Shown: piece after piece, positions 1-5,161 of the stretch
Position numbering within the stretch: position 1 is the stretch's first letter
Layout of the letters: each line of letters begins with the position of its first letter
Assembly: GCA_017938645.1 (NCBI GenBank)
Contig: JAGBBE010000036.1
Span: 1 to 6,038, forward strand
DNA: 6,038 bases
Reading direction: 5' to 3'
Origin: Clostridia bacterium
Lineage (GTDB): Bacteria > Bacillota_A > Clostridia > Christensenellales > Aristaeellaceae
The notes under the pieces: generated by a model
What the model was told of the DNA's origin: nothing
Databases searched by the model: none
Seen by the model: only the letters and a program-made list of their open reading frames with translations
Program-made: the position numbers and the translations under genes

Positions 1-229
1 CACCGCCACCGACGAGCAGGCCAACGAGACCATCGGCGTCATTCGCAAGGCCATCGAGCGCAAGTACGGCAAGGATGTTGCCGACACCGTGCGCATCCAG
101 TACGGCGGAAGCATGAACCCCAAGAACGTCAAGGGCCTCATGGCTCAGCCCGAGATCGACGGCGGCCTCATCGGCGGCGCGTCCCTCAAGGCTCCCGATT
201 TCACCGCTGTTGTGATGTACAACAAGTAA
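1..229 (+). CDS. tpiA: Triosephosphate isomerase, C-terminal 75 residues (5' end outside window)
   Basis: This is the end of the glycolytic and gluconeogenic enzyme that interconverts dihydroxyacetone phosphate and glyceraldehyde 3-phosphate in the cytoplasm. The frame beginning at position 2 is open and ends in TAA at 227-229. The start of the fragment ([16 protein letters not shown]) matches the family helix that follows the catalytic loop. The fragment also carries the phosphate-binding YGGSMNPKN motif and the closing [14 protein letters not shown] motif of the last strand and helix of the TIM barrel. The catalytic Lys, His and Glu lie upstream of the window and cannot be checked. The stop is 48 bp before the phosphoglycerate mutase start, with no terminator-like hairpin between them, so the two are probably co-transcribed as part of a lower-glycolysis operon, commonly gapA-pgk-tpiA-gpmI in Firmicutes. 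The upstream genes are inferred, not seen. Confidence 0.96.
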   Translation, partial: TATDEQANETIGVIRKAIERKYGKDVADTVRIQYGGSMNPKNVKGLMAQPEIDGGLIGGASLKAPDFTAVVMYNK

Positions 230-259
230 TCGGATCGAACACCATTCTTCGACGACAAG

Positions 260-265
260 AAGGAG
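260..265 (+). promoter_or_regulatory. Ribosome binding site of gpmI
   Basis: AAGGAG ends 12 nt before the ATG at 278. The spacing is on the long side but selects this ATG over the in-frame ATG at 290, which would lie 24 nt away. Confidence 0.7.
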
Positions 266-277
266 CAAACAAGCAAT

Positions 278-1825
278 ATGGATAAGACCATGACTGCCCT
301 GATTATCATGGACGGCTTTGGCATCAATCCCGCCAAGGACGGCAACGCCATTTACCAGCAGGGCACCCCGAATCTCGATAAGCTGATGGCTGAATATCCG
401 ACCACCCAGCTGGGCGCCAGCGGCATGGACGTTGGCCTGCCGGATGGCCAGATGGGCAACAGCGAAGTCGGTCACCTGAACATCGGCGCCGGCCGCATCG
501 TGTATCAGGAGCTCACCCGCATCACCAAGGATATCCAGGACGGCGTTTTCTTTGAGAAGAAACCGCTGATCAAGGCCATGGATACCGCCAAGGAAACCGG
601 CAAGGCCGTGCATCTGATGGGTCTCCTGTCCGATGGCGGCGTGCACAGCCACAACACCCATCTCTACGCCCTGCTTGAGATGTGCAAGCAGCGCGGCGTG
701 AAGGATGTCTTTGTGCACTGCTTCCTCGACGGCCGCGACGTTCCTCCGTCCAGCGGCATCGACTATGTGAAGGAACTGCAGCAGAAGTGCGAAGAGATCG
801 GCGTTGGCAAGATTGCCACCGTGATGGGCCGCTACTGGGCCATGGACCGCGACAACCTGTGGGATCGCGTTCAGAAGGCCTATGACGCCATGGTGCTGGG
901 CGAAGGTCAGGCGACCTCCGAAACCGGCGCTCAGGCTGTGGAGCAGAGCTATGCCAAGGAAGAGACCGACGAGTTCGTCAAGCCTACCGTCGTGCTCGAA
1001 AATGGTAAGCCCGTCGCTACCATTAACGAAGGCGACAGCATCATCTTCTTCAACTTCCGTCCTGACCGTGCCCGTCAGCTCACCCGCACCTTCATTCAGC
1101 CTGAATTTGACGGCTTTGTACGCGGCAAGGGCTACTTCAAGGTCAATTTCGTCTCCATGACCCAGTACGATGAGACCTTCACCGGTCTGGAAATCGTCAA
1201 TCCTCCGGAGAGCCTTGAGAATACCATGGGCGAGTATCTGGCCAAGCAGGGCAAGACCCAGCTGCGCATCGCTGAGACCCAGAAGTACGCCCACGTTACC
1301 TTCTTCTTCAACGGCGGCGTCGAAAAGGCCAATGAGGGTGAGGATCGCGTGCTGATTCCTTCCTCCAAGGTTGCCACCTTCGATATGAAGCCCGACATGA
1401 GCGCCTACGAAATCACTGAGAAGGCTGTCGAGCTCATCAACGAGAAGAAGTACGACGTCATGATCCTCAACTTCGCCAACTGCGACATGGTCGGCCATAC
1501 CGGCGTAATGAGCGCTGCGATGGAAGCTGTGAAGGCTGTTGACGAGTGCGTTGAGAAGGTTGTGAGCGCTATCCTGGCCAACGGCGGCCGCGTGTTCGTC
1601 ACTGCTGACCACGGCAATGCCGACCAGATGGTCGATCCTGAGACCAACGAGCCCTTCACCGCACACACTACCAATCCTGTGCCCTTTATTGCTGTGGGCG
1701 CTGACATGGTTGGCAAGAAGCTGCGTGAAGGCGGCCGTCTTGCGGATATCGCTCCCACCATGCTTGCCAGCATGGGCATCGAGATTCCCGCTGAGATGAC
1801 CGGCAAGAGCCTGATCGAGGCGTAA
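278..1825 (+). CDS. gpmI: 2,3-bisphosphoglycerate-independent phosphoglycerate mutase
   Basis: This cytoplasmic enzyme converts 3-phosphoglycerate to 2-phosphoglycerate in lower glycolysis. It uses two Mn(II) ions and a phosphoserine intermediate and needs no 2,3-BPG. At 515 residues it has the normal family length (about 510). The metal and nucleophile residues known from the Bacillus enzyme are all in place: Asp12 (MDGFG), the nucleophile Ser62 in NSEVGH, His123 in GGVHSH, Asp403 and His407 (NCDMVGH), Asp444-His445 (TADHGN) and His463 (TAHTTNPVP). Substrate-binding residues are also visible: Arg153-Asp154, Arg185, Arg191, Arg261 and Arg264 (RPDRAR) and Lys336 (QKYAHVTFF). The order is the split alkaline-phosphatase-like domain with the phosphotransferase domain (about 77-310) inserted, as expected. 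It follows tpiA by 48 bp and is followed by a structured 3' UTR and a terminator, so it is the last gene of its operon. Nothing looks broken. Confidence 0.98.
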   Translation: MDKTMTALIIMDGFGINPAKDGNAIYQQGTPNLDKLMAEYPTTQLGASGMDVGLPDGQMGNSEVGHLNIGAGRIVYQELTRITKDIQDGVFFEKKPLIKAMDTAKETGKAVHLMGLLSDGGVHSHNTHLYALLEMCKQRGVKDVFVHCFLDGRDVPPSSGIDYVKELQQKCEEIGVGKIATVMGRYWAMDRDNLWDRVQKAYDAMVLGEGQATSETGAQAVEQSYAKEETDEFVKPTVVLENGKPVATINEGDSIIFFNFRPDRARQLTRTFIQPEFDGFVRGKGYFKVNFVSMTQYDETFTGLEIVNPPESLENTMGEYLAKQGKTQLRIAETQKYAHVTFFFNGGVEKANEGEDRVLIPSSKVATFDMKPDMSAYEITEKAVELINEKKYDVMILNFANCDMVGHTGVMSAAMEAVKAVDECVEKVVSAILANGGRVFVTADHGNADQMVDPETNEPFTAHTTNPVPFIAVGADMVGKKLREGGRLADIAPTMLASMGIEIPAEMTGKSLIEA

Positions 1826-1890
1826 TGAGGAAACAAGGAGGTGCTGCCTCCTTGAACCTCCGCTTAAGGCTTCGACCTTAAGAGTCTCAT
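1825..1890 (+). other. Structured 3' UTR after gpmI (candidate three-way junction RNA)
   Basis: Three nested helices can be drawn. P1 is ATGAG (1825-1829) with CTCAT (1886-1890). P2 is CAAGGAGG (1834-1841) with CCTCCTTG (1847-1854), a perfect 8-bp stem with loop TGCTG. P3 is CTTAAGG (1863-1869) with CCTTAAG (1876-1882), 7 bp, with a loop containing TTCG. P1 encloses P2 and P3, giving a closed three-way junction just before the terminator. The GGAGGT of P2 (1837-1842) can alternatively pair with ACCTCC at 1856-1861. The pairings are seen in the sequence; any function is unknown. It could be an mRNA-stabilising 3' end, a regulatory RNA, or a dispersed repeat. Confidence 0.5.
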
Positions 1891-1895
1891 CATAC

Positions 1896-1931
1896 AAAAA
1901 ACACTCCCGGAGCTGCTCCGGGAGTGTTTTT
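1896..1931. terminator. Bidirectional intrinsic terminator shared by gpmI and the capA-like gene
   Basis: CACTCCCGGAG (1902-1912) pairs perfectly with CTCCGGGAGTG (1916-1926) around a CTG loop. The stem is flanked by an A-run at 1896-1901 and a T-run at 1927-1931, so it reads as a rho-independent terminator in both directions. The last T of the run is the first base of the minus-strand stop codon (1931-1933), so the two convergent transcription units are packed with no spare sequence. Confidence 0.92.
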
Positions 1932-3247
1932 CAGTTCATGGGGATGGAAGTGTCGGACATGACCTCTGTAACCAGTGTGTAGCAGCGGCTCATAACGCCT
2001 TGCTGGTCTTTATCAACGAAGTCAGGGATGGGAGCGTTGTTGTTAAGCAAAATGCGGTACAGTGTTCTGCCGTCATCTTTGCCGCGCCAAGCATAGGTCG
2101 GCGTGTAGGTCAGGTTGTCAAAGGCTACGCAGCCGGTTGCGGGATCGTAGACAACATTGGCCTTGAGAAGAATGCTGGCAAGATTGGCACGCTTTTCACG
2201 GTCGTGTGTTACGAGATTGCCGAGGGAATAGGCGCAAAGCACGGGATGATACTTGCTGTCGCCGCGATTGCCGGAAAGAACCTGCACCGGCTGGAGCGCA
2301 CCCGGATGGGTGCCAAGGATGATATCGGCGCCGACGTCAGCCAAAGCCTGAGCGAGCTGCCGCTGATCATCCGTGGGTGAAGTCGCGCCGGGTTTGCCCC
2401 AGCACAGAGAAACCACAATCACCTTCGCACCGGCATTTTTCATTGAGGTGATATCGGAAGCGATTTGCGACAGGTCGATAGGAGAATAACAGAAAGCAAG
2501 TTCGTTTTCGCTGGTCTGCTTGCGGCTGGTGTTGCTCAGGTCATTCTGATAACTCAGCAGCGCGGTTGGGATTCCATTTAGATGGATCAGATTTCCGGTT
2601 TGGCGTTCCTGCATAGATGTATACAGGCCATAGGGGAGCATTCCTGCATTGGAAATGGCCTGTTTTGTTTCGCTCATGCCGGGAATGCCGTTGTTCAGCG
2701 CGCCGGGATGGCCGATGCACAGGGCATTGATCCCGGTTGAACGAATTGCCCGAAGGACATCTGCAGGCATGTTCACATTGGATGGCTCTGCGGAGGAGAC
2801 GATGGTATTTTCCAGCGTGGCGATGCTCAGGTCTGCCTGAAGTGCATTGTTCAGCTGATCGGTCAGGATGTCGAAGCGAAGCTGTCCGTCGATGGTGAGC
2901 GCCTTCTGGACGGTGCTGTTAAGAATAATGCTGCCCGTTGCGCACAGTGAAAAAGTCTGCTTCGGCGGCTGAGTAGGAGGTGCGGAGGTTAATGAAGGCG
3001 CCTGTGTGCTCAGCACGGGAGGAAGCGTAGGGGAAAGAGGAGCTGTACGCGGCCATGCTTCCGTGGAGGCAGTCAGCTGCGAAAAGGATTCATCTATGGC
3101 AACAGCGAGCTTGCTGGCGTCGATGCGGATATCCTGATTGCCAGTAAACGTTGGCAGCAAAGCAGCGTAGCCGATGAGCACCAGCATGGTAATAACAAGC
3201 ATGGTCACTGTGCCGAGCGATACGCCACGGCGTTTGGTGCGCTTCAC
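1931..3247 (-). CDS. Membrane-anchored CapA-family (PGA_cap) protein with altered active-site motifs
   Basis: The 438-residue protein has a basic N-terminus (KRTKRR), one hydrophobic segment (about residues 9-31), then a Pro/Thr/Ser-rich linker (about 64-97) and a C-terminal domain (about 98-438). It is probably tethered to the membrane with the domain outside. The domain follows the CapA/PGA_cap metallophosphatase-fold motif order: TGS at 104-106 (family GD), ATLENTI at 143-149 (family NLE), IGHPGALNNG at 178-187 (family NNH..DYG), VVSLCWGKPG at 278-287 (family HWG.E), GTHPGALQP at 312-320 (family GHHPHVLQP) and YSLGN at 340-344. The fold is recognisable, but key Asp and His positions differ, so enzymatic activity is doubtful. 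CapA relatives act in poly-gamma-glutamate capsule export, but no capB/capC-type partner is in view, so a capsule role should not be assumed. I chose the GTG at 3247 because an AAAGGAGGG site lies 6 nt upstream. The longer reading from 3310 starts ahead of the promoter and has no good ribosome site. Confidence 0.82.
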   Translation of the reverse strand: MKRTKRRGVSLGTVTMLVITMLVLIGYAALLPTFTGNQDIRIDASKLAVAIDESFSQLTASTEAWPRTAPLSPTLPPVLSTQAPSLTSAPPTQPPKQTFSLCATGSIILNSTVQKALTIDGQLRFDILTDQLNNALQADLSIATLENTIVSSAEPSNVNMPADVLRAIRSTGINALCIGHPGALNNGIPGMSETKQAISNAGMLPYGLYTSMQERQTGNLIHLNGIPTALLSYQNDLSNTSRKQTSENELAFCYSPIDLSQIASDITSMKNAGAKVIVVSLCWGKPGATSPTDDQRQLAQALADVGADIILGTHPGALQPVQVLSGNRGDSKYHPVLCAYSLGNLVTHDREKRANLASILLKANVVYDPATGCVAFDNLTYTPTYAWRGKDDGRTLYRILLNNNAPIPDFVDKDQQGVMSRCYTLVTEVMSDTSIPMN

Positions 3248-3253
3248 AGATCT

Positions 3254-3262
3254 CCCTCCTTT
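3254..3262 (-). promoter_or_regulatory. Strong ribosome binding site fixing a GTG start for the capA-like gene
   Basis: On the minus strand AAAGGAGGG is followed by a 6-nt spacer (AGATCT) and GTG AAG CGC. This is a near-perfect anti-SD match and decides the GTG start at 3247 over upstream ATGs in the same frame. Confidence 0.88.
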
Positions 3263-3271
3263 CTTTCTGAC

Positions 3272-3301
3272 ATGATACCATAAACAGGAACATTTGCGCA
3301 A
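3272..3301 (-). promoter_or_regulatory. Probable promoter of the capA-like gene
   Basis: On the minus strand TATCAT (3277-3272, one mismatch to the -10 consensus) is preceded by TGG, forming an extended -10. TTGCGC (3301-3296) sits 18 bp upstream as a weak -35. Transcription would begin near 3265, giving a leader of about 18 nt that contains the ribosome site. The -35 half lies in the palindrome TTGCGCAA (3294-3301). Confidence 0.55.
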
Positions 3302-3312
3302 TATGGACAAGC

Positions 3313-3341
3313 TGTAACATTGATTTTATGAAAATGTAACA
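3313..3341 (+). promoter_or_regulatory. Direct repeat TGTAACA x2, candidate operator in the divergent spacer
   Basis: TGTAACA occurs at 3313-3319 and 3335-3341, exactly 22 bp (about two helical turns) apart, with similar right flanks (TT/CT pattern). Between them ATTTT (3323-3327) and AAAAT (3331-3335) form a small inverted repeat. The second copy falls about -39 to -33 from the predicted permease start site, where a -35 box is otherwise missing. This geometry fits an activator binding site, but could also serve a repressor controlling both divergent genes. The repeats are seen; the regulatory role is inferred. Confidence 0.45.
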
Positions 3342-3361
3342 CTTTTTGTAGCGAAAACCAG

Positions 3362-3367
3362 TATAAT
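3362..3367 (+). promoter_or_regulatory. -10 box of the permease promoter
   Basis: An exact TATAAT lies 34 bp before the ATG at 3402. No convincing -35 hexamer is present at 16-18 bp upstream (the sequence there is ACACTT-like), suggesting that the promoter depends on an activator. Predicted transcription start is about 3374. Confidence 0.6.
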
Positions 3368-3388
3368 GCTCTTTGTTTTTTAATAAGA

Positions 3389-3394
3389 AAGGAG
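3389..3394 (+). promoter_or_regulatory. Ribosome binding site of the permease
   Basis: AAGGAG (within AGAAAGGAG) ends 7 nt before the ATG at 3402 and fixes that start. Confidence 0.85.
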
Positions 3395-3401
3395 CCCTTC
3401 G

Positions 3402-4673
3402 ATGATACCTGCGATTATCCTCTTTGCGCTGACCTATGTTCTCATGCTGGTGTTCAGCAAGTACCGTCCATATATTGCTCTTGCTTCCGCCCTTGTCTTT
3501 ATTGTTACCGGTATGCTGCCTCTGGCTGACATCTGGGGCGCGATTGACCTCAACGTACTTCTGATGATTGCTGGTACCATGGGACTGGTGGCTCTGTTTA
3601 TCGAAAGCCGCATGCCCGAGCTGCTGGCCGACCTGATCATGGAGAAGGTTCCCAATGTGCAGTGGGCTGCTGTTTCGCTCGGACTGTTTGCTGGTGTGAT
3701 TTCTGCTTTTGTGGACAATGTCGCCACGGTTCTGATGGTTGCGCCTGTTGCTCTTGAAATCTGCAAAAAGCTCAAGACCAATCCCGTTCCCTTTATCATC
3801 GGCATTGCTGTTTCTTCCAATCTGCAGGGCGCTGCTACGCTGGTTGGCGATACCACGGCGATCATGCTTGGTTCTGCGCTGGATATGAGCTTTATGGACT
3901 TCTTCTGGTACAAGGGCAAGCCCAGCATCTTCTTTGCTGTTGAGCTTGGCGCTGTGCTGTCCGCTGCGATTCTTGCGTGGATTTTCCGTAAGGAAAAGGG
4001 CGCGATTCCCAAGGTTGCGAGCCGTACCAAGGTTACCGTTTATGTTCCCACCGTGCTGCTGGGCGGCGCTATCGTGCTGCTGATCTGCGCTTCCTTCATT
4101 CCCAACAAGCCCAGCATCACCAATGGTCTGATCTGCTGCGTGCTGATGGTTATCGGTCTGGTCTGCAACTACCTGCGTCGCAAGGAATTCTCCGCTGTGA
4201 CCGAACCTCTCAAGTCCATTGACTTTGAAACCATCGGTCTGCTGGTCGGCCTGTTCCTGATGATCGGCGGCATCTCCGCCCAGGGTGTTATCGACGCGGC
4301 TGCGGGCCTTCTGGCCAAGGCTGGCGGCGGAAATGTTTTCTTCCTTTATACGGTGATCGTGTGGGCGTCCGTGCTCATTTCCGCGTTCATCGACAACATT
4401 CCTTACGTTGCCACCATGATTCCTGTGATTGCCGGTCTGGCTGCTGCGCTGGGCGTTGATCCTACTCCGCTGTACTTCGGCCTGCTCTCCGGCGCGACCC
4501 TCGGCGGCAACTGCACGCCCATCGGCGCTTCTGCCAACATTACCGGCATTGGTATCCTGCGTAAGGAAGGCTACACTGTGAAGAATGGCGACTTCTTCAA
4601 GATTGGCATTCCCTTCACTTTGGCAGCCATCATTCCGGCCTACATCTATATCTGGATGCTGTACGGTATCTGA
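3402..4673 (+). CDS. Ion-transporter superfamily permease (ArsB/NhaD/SLC13-like, CitMHS-type domain)
   Basis: A 423-residue, very hydrophobic inner-membrane protein with roughly ten or more predicted membrane segments across its length, normal for this superfamily. It shows the internal duplication typical of the family. SAFVDNVATVLMVAPV (101-116) is mirrored by SAFIDNIPYVATMIPV (327-342), the re-entrant Asp-Asn motif. SSNLQGAATLVGDTTAIM (138-155) is mirrored by GGNCTPIGASANI (368-380), the Ser/Asn-Gly-Thr substrate and sodium loops. A basic cytoplasmic stretch (RKEKGAIPKVASRTK, 196-210, and RRKE, 259-262) separates the halves. Relatives move arsenite, sodium ions or di/tricarboxylates; the substrate cannot be assigned here. 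No ars, citrate or succinate genes flank it, so the arsB name is not justified. It forms a single-gene unit with its own promoter and terminator, divergent from the capA-like gene. Confidence 0.88.
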   Translation: MIPAIILFALTYVLMLVFSKYRPYIALASALVFIVTGMLPLADIWGAIDLNVLLMIAGTMGLVALFIESRMPELLADLIMEKVPNVQWAAVSLGLFAGVISAFVDNVATVLMVAPVALEICKKLKTNPVPFIIGIAVSSNLQGAATLVGDTTAIMLGSALDMSFMDFFWYKGKPSIFFAVELGAVLSAAILAWIFRKEKGAIPKVASRTKVTVYVPTVLLGGAIVLLICASFIPNKPSITNGLICCVLMVIGLVCNYLRRKEFSAVTEPLKSIDFETIGLLVGLFLMIGGISAQGVIDAAAGLLAKAGGGNVFFLYTVIVWASVLISAFIDNIPYVATMIPVIAGLAAALGVDPTPLYFGLLSGATLGGNCTPIGASANITGIGILRKEGYTVKNGDFFKIGIPFTLAAIIPAYIYIWMLYGI

Positions 4674-4682
4674 TGATTTTGG

Positions 4683-4716
4683 TCCACTCTGCTGCTTTTG
4701 GCAGAGTGGATTTTTT
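4683..4716 (+). terminator. Intrinsic terminator of the permease gene
   Basis: A perfect 10-bp stem, TCCACTCTGC (4683-4692) with GCAGAGTGGA (4701-4710), has an 8-nt loop and is followed by TTTTTT (4711-4716). It begins 9 nt after the stop codon. Confidence 0.93.
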
Positions 4717-4739
4717 GATGTAAAAATATAAAAAAGGTG

Positions 4740-4768
4740 TTGACAAAACCGGACTCATCCAGTATAAT
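4740..4768 (+). promoter_or_regulatory. Consensus sigma-70 (SigA) promoter of tRNA-Leu
   Basis: An exact TTGACA (4740-4745) and an exact TATAAT (4763-4768) are separated by the ideal 17 bp. Transcription should start near 4775, about 19 nt before the mature tRNA. Perfect promoters of this kind are typical of stable RNA genes. Confidence 0.93.
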
Positions 4769-4793
4769 CATCAATGTTGCCGAACGGCGACAT

Positions 4794-4878
4794 GCGATCG
4801 TGGCGGAATTGGCATACGCGCACGTTTGAGGGGCGTGTCCAGCAATGGGTACGGGTTCAAGTCCCGTCGATCGCACCA
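4794..4878 (+). tRNA. tRNA-Leu (anticodon GAG), CCA encoded
   Basis: A class II tRNA of 85 nt. The acceptor GCGATCG (4794-4800) pairs fully with CGATCGC (4868-4874), followed by discriminator A and encoded CCA. The anticodon stem is CACGT (4821-4825) with GCGTG (4833-4837), including one T-G wobble. The loop TTGAGGG presents anticodon GAG (4828-4830), reading CUC and CUU. The variable arm TCC/GGG is long, as in Leu tRNAs. The T stem ACGGG/CCCGT (4851-4867) has the TTCAAGT loop. It is a single-gene transcription unit with its own promoter and terminator and is intact despite the mobile-element-like sequence just downstream. Confidence 0.97.
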
Positions 4879-4880
4879 TA

Positions 4881-4924
4881 AAAGAACTCTAACTTTGATA
4901 CGAAGTTAGGGTTCTTTTCTTTTT
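4881..4924 (+). terminator. Intrinsic terminator of the tRNA-Leu gene
   Basis: AAAGAACTCTAACTT (4881-4895) pairs with AAGTTAGGGTTCTTT (4903-4917), with one G-T wobble, around a 7-nt loop. It is followed by the T-rich tract TTTTCTTTTT. It begins 2 nt after the CCA end. Confidence 0.92.
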
Positions 4925-4935
4925 GCTAAAAGCTT

Positions 4936-4944
4936 TGTGGATAA
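4936..4944 (-). other. DnaA box (exact TTATCCACA)
   Basis: The plus strand reads TGTGGATAA, which is the perfect DnaA recognition 9-mer TTATCCACA on the minus strand. It lies 15 bp before the first iteron-like repeat. A 9-mer match alone can be chance; the neighbouring repeats make an origin role more plausible. Confidence 0.5.
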
Positions 4945-4959
4945 AGGGTTTGGGACTTT

Positions 4960-5120
4960 GGAATCGTTCAGGAGTATGGTTTTGAGGGCTTTATAAACTC
5001 TCTTTTGGGTGGTAGTTTTGTGCAGAAAATATACTCCTGAACGATTCCTCGGTCAAAAACAGGGTAATCGTTCAGGAGTATGGGGTATCGTTCAATAGTA
5101 TAGGAATCGTTCAAGAGTTT
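4960..5120 (+). repeat. Five iteron-like repeats, core ATCGTTCAGGAGTAT
   Basis: There are five copies. R1 at 4963-4977 is exact. R2 at 5031-5045 is exact but inverted; with flanks it matches R1 over 18 bp (4960-4977 versus 5031-5048). R3 at 5067-5081 is exact. R4 at 5087-5101 (ATCGTTCAATAGTAT) has two changes. R5 at 5106-5120 (ATCGTTCAAGAGTTT) has two changes. R3 to R5 are direct repeats spaced 20 and 19 bp apart, about two helical turns, so a protein could sit on one face of the DNA. No coding region is convincing between 4925 and 5161, and the stretch is AT-rich compared with the genes to the left. This resembles iterons of a replication origin, or a set of accessory sites for a recombinase or regulator. 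Confidence 0.85.
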
Positions 5121-5157
5121 ATCTACATATCCTTTATAGACATTTCTGGTAGATAAA
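5118..5157. repeat. 9-bp inverted repeat TTTATCTAC/GTAGATAAA beside the recombinase stop
   Basis: TTTATCTAC (5118-5126) and GTAGATAAA (5149-5157) are perfect inverted copies separated by 22 bp. The left arm overlaps the end of repeat R5 and contains TTATCTACA (5119-5127), one mismatch from a DnaA box. The right arm is two mismatches from one. The 40-bp span ends 4 bp before the recombinase stop codon. It could be DnaA-type sites, half of a recombination site, or a weak hairpin; the long loop and lack of a T-run argue against a terminator. Confidence 0.55.
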
Positions 5158-5161
5158 TGGC

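Noticed and set aside
1132..1836. Minus-strand open frames inside gpmI (1132-1398 and 1405-1836)
   Set aside because: They lie opposite a fully supported gene, show no domain-like composition and are explained by its GC-biased codon use.
2000..2380. Plus-strand open frame of 126 codons inside the capA-like gene
   Set aside because: It has no ribosome site or recognisable motif, and it is antisense to the clearly conserved PGA_cap motifs.
3248..3310. Upstream extension of the capA-like protein (21 extra residues starting at 3310)
   Set aside because: The extension would cover the ribosome site and the predicted promoter. The GTG at 3247 has an ideal AAAGGAGGG 6 nt upstream and begins the expected basic-then-hydrophobic anchor.
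3434..4030. Minus-strand 198-codon open frame opposite the permease
   Set aside because: It is antisense to the duplicated transporter motifs, rich in Ser/Thr/Ala as expected for a shadow frame, with no ribosome site.
4794..4878. tRNA-Leu 3' end as the integration site of the element
   Set aside because: tRNA 3' ends are typical targets of tyrosine integrases, whereas the enzyme here is a serine recombinase, and no duplicated tRNA tail is visible downstream in the window.
4646..4879. Minus-strand reading frame of 77 codons across the permease end and tRNA
   Set aside because: It is antisense to the tRNA-Leu gene, its promoter and the permease terminator. Open frames of this kind opposite tRNA genes are a common artefact.
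5009..5098. Possible tiny plus-strand peptide within the repeat region
   Set aside because: It has only GTG/TTG starts, no ribosome site, and its codons are mostly the repeat sequence itself.
4960..5120. CRISPR array
   Set aside because: The repeats are 15-18 bp, one is inverted, and spacing is 4-5 bp between the tandem copies. There are no unique spacers of constant length and no cas genes in view.
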